The position numbers were made by a program, and so were the translations under genes. 64,000 nt of DNA from Candidatus Magnetomicrobium cryptolimnococcus (GTDB lineage Bacteria; Nitrospirota; Thermodesulfovibrionia; Thermodesulfovibrionales; Magnetobacteriaceae), in the NCBI GenBank assembly GCA_018606805.1, contig JAGYWI010000004.1, positions 62,001 through 126,000 on the forward strand. The letters are read 5' to 3'. Under the pieces are notes generated by a model. That model saw only the letters and a list, made by a program, of their open reading frames with translations, had not been told where the DNA came from and ran no database searches. How positions within the stretch are numbered: position 1 is the stretch's first letter; every line of letters starts with the position of its first letter. Below are positions 26,158-34,017 of this stretch, one piece after another.

Positions 26158-26220
26158 GGGCTTGCCACATAGGTTCGCCCCTACAAATAGATGTATAGGG
26201 GCAGACCTATGAGGCTCCCT
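26158..26220. repeat. Hairpin repeat (GTAGGGGC family)
   Basis: The stretch contains AGGTTCGCCCCTACAA, a spacer, then TATAGGGGCAGACCTATGA. The central arms CCCCTA and TAGGGG pair, as in the larger element at 11184-11265. It lies downstream of the Rpn gene. Confidence 0.6.
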
Positions 26221-26264
26221 ATGTTCCTTAGTTATTCTAAAATATAAGGTCTGTATTACGTTTC

Positions 26265-26312
26265 ATATGTAAAGAGAAGGAAAATATGGCACTGATATAT
26301 AATATATAAAAG
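26265..26312 (+). pseudogene. Vestige of a second Rpn-family gene
   Basis: These 48 bases match an internal part of the intact Rpn gene (25781-25828) at roughly 85 percent by eye. They would read VCKEKENMALIYNI followed by a stop, against VCKEEENMALIYDI in the intact gene. The match ends exactly where a partial dispersed repeat begins, so most of a paralogue was deleted. Confidence 0.6.
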
Positions 26313-26343
26313 GCACTGCCCTCACTGTGCATTTATTTCCTTC
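26312..26343. repeat. Partial dispersed repeat at the end of the Rpn vestige
   Basis: It holds the right half of the element at 6338-6385 and 21823-21870 (GCCCTCACTGTG, then ATTTATTTCCTT), without the left arm. Confidence 0.6.
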
Positions 26344-27224
26344 TATAAATCAATTTCTAAACCTTCCTGTGCCAGAAAATATTTTACTTTATCATTGCCT
26401 CTGGTTTGTATGATTTCGTTATATATTCTTTCAATGTCATCATCACTTCTCATAGGCTCATGATGTGTAAAATATAGGTTTTTAACATTAGCCTTATTTG
26501 CTAATTCCATACATGAATCAAAAGTACCATGTCCCCAGCCTTTTTTTGAGGCATACTCTGCCGTTGTATACGATGAATCACATATAAGCACATCCACGCC
26601 CGAAATAAAATCAATAATAGCCTGCTCTTTTTGTGTAATCAACTCCTCATATTCCTTATAGTATTCATCTTCTGGCGTATAGATGTTATGCGGTGGTTCG
26701 TGATCACCTGTAAAGAACATACTCTTGCCATTATATTCTACCTTATAACCAAAATCAAGTATTGGATGGCTCATGAGTATACCAGTAACCTTGGTTTCTC
26801 CTATCTTGACCGTCTGTCTTTCTTTAAGTGTTACATACCGCATTGTGGCTTTTAGTTCAGCCTCTCTCACTGGGAAATAGTAATAAACCAACTGATTAGT
26901 AAGTATCTCACCAATATTTTTTTTATAAACTGGCTCAAAAGCGCCAAATACTGTTATAGTGTTACCCGGTATAAATATAGGCACAAAAAATGGCAAGCCA
27001 TTAATATGGTCCCAATGGGTATGGGTTATAAATAGTGCACATTTAACAGGCAACTTCTTTAATAAGTGTTGACCAAGCACGTTTATGCCTGTGCCAGCAT
27101 CTAATATTATTTGGTACTGACCATCTGTTTCAACACTTATACATGTAGTGTTACCACCATACTTAACAGTCCTTGGTCCTGGTGATGCTATAGAGCCTCG
27201 AACCCCCCAAAATCGTATCTTCAT
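26343..27224 (-). CDS. MBL-fold metallo-hydrolase
   Basis: The 293-residue protein has the metallo-beta-lactamase motif HTHWDH (H68, H70, D72, H73), a leading RFWGVRGSIASPGP block and later metal ligands (TGDHEPPH, TSY-containing strand, TFTHHEP-like YFTHHEP). The N-terminal pattern is shared with cyclic-nucleotide phosphodiesterase-like and response-linked MBL proteins. The substrate is unknown. It follows the HDOD gene by 20 bases on the same strand, so the pair may work in one signalling pathway. Confidence 0.85.
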   Translation of the reverse strand: MKIRFWGVRGSIASPGPRTVKYGGNTTCISVETDGQYQIILDAGTGINVLGQHLLKKLPVKCALFITHTHWDHINGLPFFVPIFIPGNTITVFGAFEPVYKKNIGEILTNQLVYYYFPVREAELKATMRYVTLKERQTVKIGETKVTGILMSHPILDFGYKVEYNGKSMFFTGDHEPPHNIYTPEDEYYKEYEELITQKEQAIIDFISGVDVLICDSSYTTAEYASKKGWGHGTFDSCMELANKANVKNLYFTHHEPMRSDDDIERIYNEIIQTRGNDKVKYFLAQEGLEIDL

Positions 27225-27244
27225 AAGTTCTAATCCTAATTGTT

Positions 27245-28102
27245 TTACATTATTGAAAAGTTTTTTGATTTTTCTATTTCGTTATCCAAATCCTCTAAGC
27301 CTGCCCAAATTTCATCAAGTCCCATACCAAAGCGCTCTTTCATTTCATTTGGCATATCCTGAAAAAAGAAGTTCCCGCTGTAACCAGCTTGCAGTTTTTT
27401 GCACAGTTGATTAGCTATGTAGACGTAATCTGTGTGGAGTGGTTTTTTGGAGTCGGTCTTGATAATGTCGTGATGATGACGTATTGCCTCCCCCAGTGTT
27501 TTTGGTAAATTCCACCTTGCACTTATAAAATACCCCATTTGTGCGTGGTCTATGCCGATTATCTTTCTTTCTATTTTATGAAGTGGCTGCTTACCATCTT
27601 TAGCAAGTTCCAGAGCCTTTTTAAATTTCTCCGGCATAAACCTTAGAAACACTACTTTGCCTATATCGTGTAAAAGCCCCGTTAAAAAGTAGTCAAATAT
27701 TTCCTCGTGCGGTACCCTTTGCTTCTTAGCCACTAGCTTTGATATAGTAGCAGCCAGTATACAGTGAAGCAAAAAACCATTGGTATCAAAACCAGCACTA
27801 TTTGAGCGTGGCAGCATACCAATTGTAACTGTAGTTAAGGCTATGTTTTTTACAGCATTCAAACCTAAATAGACAACAGCATGGTTTATGGACGTTATCT
27901 TGGATGCCAGACCAAAGTATGCGGAGTTCACTGTCTTTAGTATTTTCATCACGAGTACCGGGTCGTGCTCTATTACCGCAACAAGCTCCCTTGGGCTACA
28001 GTTTATGTCCGAGGTCATTTCAAGCACACGCTGTACACTTTTTGGAAAGGCTGGCATCTTTTCAACCAATTTTATTATTTCTTTCTTCTTATCTTCGGTC
28101 AT
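27245..28102 (-). CDS. HDOD-domain signalling protein
   Basis: The 285-residue protein is an HDOD domain: KMPAFPKSVQRVLEMTSD, IEHDPVLVMKILKTVNSAYF, INHAVVYLGLNAVKNIALT, and the HD-like LLHDIGKVVF. HDOD proteins are degenerate HD domains that act as signalling scaffolds, often in chemotaxis and c-di-GMP networks. The LLHDIGK pair is retained, which is unusual for HDOD, so residual metal binding is possible. It is the first gene of an operon with the MBL hydrolase. Confidence 0.88.
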   Translation of the reverse strand: MTEDKKKEIIKLVEKMPAFPKSVQRVLEMTSDINCSPRELVAVIEHDPVLVMKILKTVNSAYFGLASKITSINHAVVYLGLNAVKNIALTTVTIGMLPRSNSAGFDTNGFLLHCILAATISKLVAKKQRVPHEEIFDYFLTGLLHDIGKVVFLRFMPEKFKKALELAKDGKQPLHKIERKIIGIDHAQMGYFISARWNLPKTLGEAIRHHHDIIKTDSKKPLHTDYVYIANQLCKKLQAGYSGNFFFQDMPNEMKERFGMGLDEIWAGLEDLDNEIEKSKNFSIM

Positions 28103-28306
28103 TTGCTCTTTGCATTTTTTTCTGTTTTACTTAATTATAATATGTTTTTAGAATTATAATAAAGTTTTTTTTTGGATCCCCTATTAGTGCAATAACTTGC
28201 TTGTAATTATTAATAATAATTTGAGTATTAATATCGGTTATAATAATATAAAACTTAAACATGCAATCTGGGATTATAATTATTACACGCAGGGGATAGC
28301 TTTCCA

Positions 28307-29428
28307 ATGACAGGATTATTAAAAAGAAAAGTCAGAAAAAAAGAAGCTGTTACAAGAAAAAAAGTAAAGATTTTAGAAAAAAGGTCTCAAACGAAGGAGC
28401 TTGTTCCGGGTACAGCTTTTTATGTTGGGGAGATAAAAACAGAACGGGTTAAAATTGAAGAAATTTGTTATGGTGAGACTTGGTATGAGGAAAAAGAATT
28501 TGATAGCGCAAAGGACTGTATTAGCTTTAAGGAACGAAAAGGCATAACATGGATAAACATTGAAGGATTACATGACGTATCGTATATAGCTCAAATATGT
28601 AATCACTATAACCTTCATAATCTTACAGTAGAAGACATCGTTATCATGGGACAAAGACCAAAGATAGATATTTTTGAAGACTATGTCTTTATGGTATTAC
28701 CTATGCACATTTATGATAAGGAATACTTTGCGTTAGACTTAGAACAAATAAGTATTATTCTTGGTAAAGACTATGTGCTAACATTTAAAGAATCTGCAAA
28801 GTGTAGTTTGAATGGAATCAGAAGGCATATTAGGGAAAATATGGGCAAAATAAGAAAAATGGGGGCTGATTATCTTGTATATTATATTATAGATACAATT
28901 CTTGATAATGACTTTAAAGTACTTGAAGATATAAGCGAAGAAGTAGAGGCTGTTGAAGAAGCAGCTAGCGATGCCAACTGGAATGAAGCTATGCTTAAAA
29001 AAATCCATTATCTAAAAAGAAATTTAATTATATTAAGGAAATCTTTGTGGCCTCTAAGGGAAATACTTAAACATTTTGAGCAGTTGGGAACTCTATTTAT
29101 TAAAGAGGTTACAACAGTATACATAAAAGACCTTTCAGACTTATGTATACAGTTAGTTGAAAACATCGAAATGCTTCGAGATATGGTTTCAGATGTACAC
29201 GAAATTTATTTGGCTTCCAGTAATAATCGGTTAAATGAAATAATGAAATTTCTAACAATTTACGCATCTATATTTATCCCACCTACACTTATAGCCAGCA
29301 TATATGGAATGAACTTTGAGTATATGCCGGAACTCCAGTGGAAACACGGATACTCTTTTGTCCTACTTTTTATGATATTTATAGTAAGTGGATTATTTAT
29401 ATTTTTTAAGAAAAAGAAGTGGATGTAA
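28307..29428 (+). CDS. corA: CorA-family magnesium/divalent metal channel
   Basis: The 373-residue protein has a large cytoplasmic domain and the two C-terminal membrane helices of CorA. The signature GMN is at 334-336 (IYGMNFEYMP), followed by the second helix (FVLLFMIFIVSGLFIFF) and a basic tail. It passively imports Mg2+ or Co2+ as a pentamer in the inner membrane. The N-terminal 25 residues are very lysine-rich. AGGGGAT precedes the start. It is transcribed alone, divergent from the HDOD gene. Confidence 0.94.
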   Translation: MTGLLKRKVRKKEAVTRKKVKILEKRSQTKELVPGTAFYVGEIKTERVKIEEICYGETWYEEKEFDSAKDCISFKERKGITWINIEGLHDVSYIAQICNHYNLHNLTVEDIVIMGQRPKIDIFEDYVFMVLPMHIYDKEYFALDLEQISIILGKDYVLTFKESAKCSLNGIRRHIRENMGKIRKMGADYLVYYIIDTILDNDFKVLEDISEEVEAVEEAASDANWNEAMLKKIHYLKRNLIILRKSLWPLREILKHFEQLGTLFIKEVTTVYIKDLSDLCIQLVENIEMLRDMVSDVHEIYLASSNNRLNEIMKFLTIYASIFIPPTLIASIYGMNFEYMPELQWKHGYSFVLLFMIFIVSGLFIFFKKKKWM

Positions 29429-29600
29429 GTGCTATAGCAACTTTCAATTGCATTATAGTTCCTTGTAAGACTGAAATATCAGGTTTTTATTGCGTTTCAT
29501 CAGTTTGTAAAACATGAAGAAAAAACGATTTGAGCATCGAGTATAAGGTAATTTTCCGTGGGAGATATGTTTTTGGCAATTAAAAAACGATAGACTATGT

Positions 29601-29606
29601 TATAAT
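29601..29606 (+). promoter_or_regulatory. Candidate -10 box of the REC-kinase operon
   Basis: A perfect TATAAT lies one base before an ATG at 29608. Transcription would start at or after that ATG, which argues for the downstream GTG at 29650 as the true start of the kinase. No good -35 hexamer is visible at normal spacing. Confidence 0.4.
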
Positions 29607-29649
29607 TATGAAGGTTATGTGTATGTGTCAAAGACAGTGGGAGGAGGGT

Positions 29650-30855
29650 GTGTCAGCAAAGATATTGGTAGTGGAAGATGAGTGGATAATTGCTGCCAAT
29701 CTAAAGTCAACCCTCGAAGAGTTGGGATATGCAGTAGTGGCTATAGTAACAACAGGGGAGGCTGCTGTTGAAAGTGCACGTTTACAAACCCCTGATTTAG
29801 TCTTAATGGATATAACGCTTAAAGGCTCAATGGATGGCATAGAGGCTGCCACCAAAATATACAATGAGCTTAATATTCCGATAATATATGTAACCTCTCA
29901 TGTTGATGAACGGGTAATCAAAAGGGCTAAAACCTCTAAACCTTTTGCTTATTTAATAAAACCCTATGAAAAGGCATCTTTGATATCTAGTATAGAAATG
30001 GCACTTTATAATCATAGGATAGATAAAGAGTTGCAAGAAAAAACTCTACAATTAGAAGAACTCAACAGAAATCTTGAGCACCGTGTAAAGGAAGAAGTGG
30101 AAAAGGGAAGACAGCAGGAGTATATGTTAATACACCAATCAAAACTTGCCTCTATGGGGGAGATGATAGGCGCAATAGCACATCAGTGGCGTCAACCTCT
30201 AAACATAATAGGGCTTTTGATTCAAGACTTGGAAGAGGCTTATCAGTTTGGAGAAATGGACAGCGAATACTTAAAGAAAATGGTTAACGAGGCTATGGCA
30301 AATCTAAATAACATGTCTAATACAATTGCGGAGTTTAGAAATTTCTTTAAACCCAAACATGAAAAGACCACATTTAATGTTATAAAATCTGTTGAGAAGG
30401 TGCTTGCCTTACTTCGAACACAATTTGAAAACTACAACATTCAAATTAATGTAGCTTATCCATCTTGTAACCAATTGAATAATAGCATAAGTATATTTGG
30501 TTACGTTGATGAATTTCAACAAGTAGTATTAAATGTATTAAATAATGCAAAGGACTCCATACTGACGAAAAGGGGCAAACATGCTACCAATGAAAAAGGC
30601 GAGATAGAGCTTTCGCTCCTACTTGTAAAAGATAAAATACTACTAATAATAAAAGATAATGGCACTGGTGTACCAGAAGAAATCAAAGATAGGATATTTG
30701 AACCATATTTTTCAACAAAACAAGAAGGTGATGGCACTGGTATAGGGCTTTATATGTCAAAAATGATTATCGAAAATCATATGGGTGGCAAAATGTATGT
30801 AGAAAATAACGGAAACGGTGCAACCTTCACTGTAGAATTAAAAAAAGACCGATGA
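29650..30855 (+). CDS. Receiver-linked sensor histidine kinase
   Basis: The 401-residue protein begins with a receiver domain (VVEDEW, phospho-Asp in LVLMDITLKG, Lys in LIKPYEK), then a coiled coil (about 130-160). The kinase core has the H-box GAIAHQWRQPLN and an ATPase domain (DNGTGVPEEI, GDGTGIGLYMSK). No membrane segment is present, so it is a cytoplasmic kinase controlled by another kinase through its receiver. The GTG at 29650 has GGGAGG five bases before it. The ATG at 29608 would add 14 residues but lies at the -10 box. A stand-alone receiver and a hemerythrin follow on the same strand. Confidence 0.88.
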   Translation: MSAKILVVEDEWIIAANLKSTLEELGYAVVAIVTTGEAAVESARLQTPDLVLMDITLKGSMDGIEAATKIYNELNIPIIYVTSHVDERVIKRAKTSKPFAYLIKPYEKASLISSIEMALYNHRIDKELQEKTLQLEELNRNLEHRVKEEVEKGRQQEYMLIHQSKLASMGEMIGAIAHQWRQPLNIIGLLIQDLEEAYQFGEMDSEYLKKMVNEAMANLNNMSNTIAEFRNFFKPKHEKTTFNVIKSVEKVLALLRTQFENYNIQINVAYPSCNQLNNSISIFGYVDEFQQVVLNVLNNAKDSILTKRGKHATNEKGEIELSLLLVKDKILLIIKDNGTGVPEEIKDRIFEPYFSTKQEGDGTGIGLYMSKMIIENHMGGKMYVENNGNGATFTVELKKDR

Positions 30856-30900
30856 ATCAGCAATGAACTCTGTATTAAAATCATGAAGGAGGTTTTGTAA

Positions 30901-31296
30901 ATGAAAGCTTTAGTTGTGGAGGATGAATTTAAAAGCCGTACACTTTTACAGAGGATACTTTCCCGTTACGGTGAATGTGATGTTGCAATAAACGGTCAAG
31001 AGGCAGTAGAGGCTTTTGTTCATGCTTGGAAGGATGGCGAACCATACGACCTTATTACAATGGATATAATGATGCCTGAAATGGATGGGCAACAAGCACT
31101 CAAAGATATTAGACAACTTGAGGAAAAGGCAGGTGTTAACATGGAGCACCGTGTTAAAGTTATTATGTCTACCGCATACGATTTGCCGGAGGAAAAGGAA
31201 GAGGCTTTCGATTGGGGTTGTACCGAGTATCTTGTAAAACCTATTGATAAAAACAAGCTTTTAGATATATTAAGAAAATATAGTTTTATAGAATAA
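30901..31296 (+). CDS. Single-domain response regulator
   Basis: The 131-residue protein is a CheY-like receiver only: LVVEDEFKSRTLLQRIL, phospho-Asp in LITMDIMMPEMDG, and YLVKPIDK. A strong AAGGAGG site lies before the ATG. It is encoded between the REC-kinase and a hemerythrin, so it is the likely phosphorylation target of the kinase. Its partner could be the flagellar motor or an enzyme. Confidence 0.93.
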   Translation: MKALVVEDEFKSRTLLQRILSRYGECDVAINGQEAVEAFVHAWKDGEPYDLITMDIMMPEMDGQQALKDIRQLEEKAGVNMEHRVKVIMSTAYDLPEEKEEAFDWGCTEYLVKPIDKNKLLDILRKYSFIE

Positions 31297-31337
31297 GTAA
31301 AACCAAACAGTAAATATATTTTTAAGGAGGAATTAAT

Positions 31338-31745
31338 ATGGCATTTATAGCTTGGACAGAGGAATGGGAGATTAAAATACCCCAACTTGATGCTCATCAT
31401 AAACAGTTGGTTTCCTTTATCAACAGCTTTCACGATGCCATAGAGAAAGGGAAGGGGGATATCGCTGTTTATACTATATTACCAGAGCTTTTGAATTATA
31501 CAATGTACCACTTTGTAGCAGAAGAGGAAATTATGGAAAAATATTCATATCCACAATATAAGGCTCATAAAGAAGAACATAAGTTCTTAGTAAATAAGAC
31601 TATTAATTTCTATGAAAAATATAATGCTGGTGATATAAATATTACTGCTGCCGTCTTTGACTTTATGAATGAATGGTTTACTAAACATATAAAGGGAACA
31701 GATAAGCTAATCTATCCGTTTCTAAAGAGTAAGGGCTATGTATAA
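31338..31745 (+). CDS. Bacteriohemerythrin
   Basis: The 135-residue protein has the full di-iron ligand set of hemerythrins: His21, His58, Glu62, His77, His81, His117 and Asp122. Family motifs are LDAHHKQLV, HFVAEEEIM, YKAHKEEH and HIKGTDK. It binds O2 reversibly at a di-iron site, acting in oxygen sensing, storage or delivery. An AAGGAGG site precedes the start. It is the last gene after the kinase and receiver genes, suggesting an oxygen-related signalling module. Confidence 0.95.
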   Translation: MAFIAWTEEWEIKIPQLDAHHKQLVSFINSFHDAIEKGKGDIAVYTILPELLNYTMYHFVAEEEIMEKYSYPQYKAHKEEHKFLVNKTINFYEKYNAGDINITAAVFDFMNEWFTKHIKGTDKLIYPFLKSKGYV

Positions 31746-31759
31746 TGCTTTGAAAATGC

Positions 31760-32914
31760 TTAGTTACCTCTTAGAAATGAAATATGTCGTAACCGCTCAA
31801 TTAACTGTGGCAATATGCCAATTAAAGCATCAACTTCCTCTTCGCTATTGTAAGGACTAAGTGAAAAGCGCACAGAGCTGCGGATATATTCCTGCGGTAT
31901 ATTCATAGCCCGAAGCACATGGCTTGGTTGTCCTGAGCCAGATGAACACGCTGAGCCAGATGAGGCATAAATCCCCTCTTTATCTAACATCATAAGGATA
32001 GCCTCACCATCAACGTAAGCAAAGCTAATATTAGACGTATTGGAGAGCCTTGGTGATGAAGCACCATTTACTATAGTGTTAGAACACTTATTAAGTAAAC
32101 CAGCTTCTAACCTATCCCTTAAATGCTGAACCTTTAGAGTTTCTGAGTCAAGGAAAGTCTTAGCAATATCACACGCCTTACCAAGCCCAACAATAGCGGC
32201 TACATTTTCCGTACCAGCTCTACGGCCATTTTCCTGATGTCCTCCTATAATGTATGGATAAAACTCAGTCCCTTTTTTAACATAAAGCGCACCTACGCCC
32301 TTCGGGGCATGTAGCTTATGTCCTGAAATAGATAACATCTGTACACCTAAATCATTAACATTAATTGGAAGCTTACCAACAGCCTGTACTGCATCTGTAT
32401 GTAAAACCACATTCTTACTGCTTGCAATCCTACTTATCTTATCAATTGGAAAGATAACGCCTGTTTCGTTATTTGCATACATGATTGATAGTATTGCCGT
32501 GTTAGCGTCAATTATCTGAGCCATGTAATCCAAATCAATCATTCCGGCATTATCCACCGGCAACTCAGTATATGTATAGCCAAAGGTTTGCAGGTATTTA
32601 CACAAATTTAAAACGGCAGGATGCTCCACAGCTGTGGTTACTATATGTTTTCCTGCATTTTTAAACCTCAAGGCACTCATAATAGCAGTATTATCACTTT
32701 CCGTACCGCTACTTGTAAAGATAATCTCCTCTTCTTTAGCACCTATCAACGAGGCAACCTGTCCCCGAGCCCTCTCAACACTATCTCTAACCTTTCGACC
32801 AAAAGAATACGCTGTTGAAGGATTGCCATAGGCTTCTTTCAGATATGGCAGCATTGCCTCCAAAACCTCTAGTGCTACTGAAGTAGTAGCATTATTGTCA
32901 AAATATATGTTCAT
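31760..32914 (-). CDS. Cysteine desulfurase (NifS/IscS type)
   Basis: The 384-residue PLP enzyme removes sulfur from cysteine for Fe-S cluster assembly. The PLP lysine is K200 (SGHKLHAPKG), the HTDAVQAVGK motif is at 172-181, and the active-site cysteine is C323 in SSGSACSSGSGQPS. Start MNIYFDNNATT is typical. The length and Cys loop fit the group I (NifS/IscS) class. No iscU or nifU lies next to it; it is convergent with the hemerythrin gene across 14 bases. Confidence 0.94.
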   Translation of the reverse strand: MNIYFDNNATTSVALEVLEAMLPYLKEAYGNPSTAYSFGRKVRDSVERARGQVASLIGAKEEEIIFTSSGTESDNTAIMSALRFKNAGKHIVTTAVEHPAVLNLCKYLQTFGYTYTELPVDNAGMIDLDYMAQIIDANTAILSIMYANNETGVIFPIDKISRIASSKNVVLHTDAVQAVGKLPINVNDLGVQMLSISGHKLHAPKGVGALYVKKGTEFYPYIIGGHQENGRRAGTENVAAIVGLGKACDIAKTFLDSETLKVQHLRDRLEAGLLNKCSNTIVNGASSPRLSNTSNISFAYVDGEAILMMLDKEGIYASSGSACSSGSGQPSHVLRAMNIPQEYIRSSVRFSLSPYNSEEEVDALIGILPQLIERLRHISFLRGN

Positions 32915-32984
32915 TAATTATTTATATCATGGATTGGCAGGCATAGTCAATAGATAAGTGCCTGCGCATTTAAAGATAAAGATT

Positions 32985-33090
32985 AAAAAAGTTGTGGGGA
33001 GAAAACCCTTGTAAGCAAAAGAAAAAAGGGTAATAGTTCAGCCCCCCCGTATAGTCATTGCGAGGAGCATAAGCGACGAAGCAATCTCAC
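32985..33090. repeat. Composite intergenic repeat
   Basis: Positions 32985-33030 (GTTGTGGGGAGAAAACCC, then an A/G-rich run) relate to the G-rich repeats at 11 kb. Positions 33031-33090 (AATAGTTCAGCCCC, TCATTGCGAG, GCATAAGCGACGAAGCAAT) belong to the family with full palindromic copy at 33901-33982. Short repeats with the GACGAAGCAAT core are widespread in bacterial genomes. Confidence 0.65.
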
Positions 33091-33163
33091 CTTTTATACC
33101 AAAAGAAAAATGGTTTGCAAAAAAAAATAAATTATGGTGGACCTGTTATGTTATACTAACCAT

Positions 33164-33424
33164 ATGGAAGTATTAACATTTGAGACAACTGAACAAGAAA
33201 AACAGATATATAATGATAAGGTAGAAGTAATCAAGGAAGCGTTAAAAGAGTTATCCCCACCGTTGATAGATTCACTCCATGAGTATGTAACTTTTCTTCT
33301 TGAGAAAGAAAAGAGACATAGGGCTTTTGTAAAAGAAACGCTTGATGCAGCAGCAGACCCAGATTATCTTGAGTTTGACAGTGTAGAAGAAGCAATGGAA
33401 GCTATTCGTAATTGGAGTGAATAA
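33164..33424 (+). CDS. Putative antitoxin of a YafQ/RelE-like pair
   Basis: The 86-residue acidic protein (LKELSPPLIDSLHEYVTFLL, with a charged helical middle and the tail EEAMEAIRNWSE) resembles antitoxins that precede YafQ-like toxins, but I do not recognise a named family. The ATG at 33164 is preferred; an upstream ATG at 33134 would add ten residues lying over a TATACT-like -10 box. The toxin gene begins three bases after the stop. Confidence 0.6.
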   Translation: MEVLTFETTEQEKQIYNDKVEVIKEALKELSPPLIDSLHEYVTFLLEKEKRHRAFVKETLDAAADPDYLEFDSVEEAMEAIRNWSE

Positions 33425-33426
33425 TT

Positions 33427-33693
33427 CTGTATAGGCTTATACTCAAGAAAACTTTTATACGTAACACAACTAAGCTATTAAATGGATTACCTATGGTAGA
33501 TAGTAAGCTCACTAAGGTACTGAGTATACTTAAAAACAACCCCTTTGGACCTTCACTTAAAACACATGCGCTAAGTGGTAATCTAAAAGGTAGTTATGCT
33601 TGTTCATTGACTCACGAGCTAAGGATTATATTTAAGATTACTGAAGGCACTATACACCTGTTAAATATCGGGACTCATGATGAAGTCTATTAG
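33427..33693 (+). CDS. YafQ/RelE-type mRNA interferase toxin with a non-ATG start
   Basis: From the CTG at 33427 the frame reads LYRLILKKTFIRN, then LLNGLPMVDSKL, PFGPSLKTHALSGNLKGSYA and a C-terminal LTHELRIIFK and NIGTHDEVY. This aligns with YafQ/RelE toxins, whose N-terminus is usually MYRLxxxK. The expected initiating ATG is a CTG here, and the next ATG (33493) would drop 22 residues. Either CTG is used, or the toxin has been silenced at its start. It lies two bases after the antitoxin stop. Confidence 0.7.
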   Translation: MYRLILKKTFIRNTTKLLNGLPMVDSKLTKVLSILKNNPFGPSLKTHALSGNLKGSYACSLTHELRIIFKITEGTIHLLNIGTHDEVY

Positions 33694-33778
33694 ACCGTAT
33701 ACACTGCTATTCATACTTATTGAGTATAACTTTATATCAAAGCAGGCTTAAAAGCTCATCTATATGCTACAATATTTT

Positions 33779-33900
33779 ATGGACAACCCAAATACCATAA
33801 CACATATAACCAACACAAACACAGAGCAATCATTGTATGAGCGTGATTTTTATCAATGGGGTTTGTATAACGCTGAACTATTGAGACAATGTAGATTTAG
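33779..33900 (+). pseudogene. N-terminal remnant of a DUF29 gene
   Basis: From an ATG at 33779 the frame reads a short lead, then LYERDFYQWGLYNAELLRQ and CRFS, the opening of DUF29 proteins (usually about 150 residues). The reading frame then runs into a palindromic repeat at 33901 and stops at 33937 with no further DUF29 sequence. The other side of the repeat shows no continuation, so the rest was lost. Confidence 0.65.
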
Positions 33901-33982
33901 CGTAGTAGTTCAGCCCCAACACTGTCATTGCGAGTAGCATAAGCGACGAAGCAATGACGAGACAGGGGGCTGAACTACTACG
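33901..33982. repeat. 82-base palindromic repeat
   Basis: Perfect 17-base arms CGTAGTAGTTCAGCCCC and GGGGCTGAACTACTACG enclose second arms GTCATTGC and GCAATGAC around AAGCGACGAA. It is the most complete copy of the family at 33031-33090 and 45221-45438. It occupies the break point of the DUF29 remnant. Confidence 0.85.
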
Positions 33983-34017
33983 TAAAATGTTTTCTTCAGC
34001 TATTTTCTTTCCTTTGC

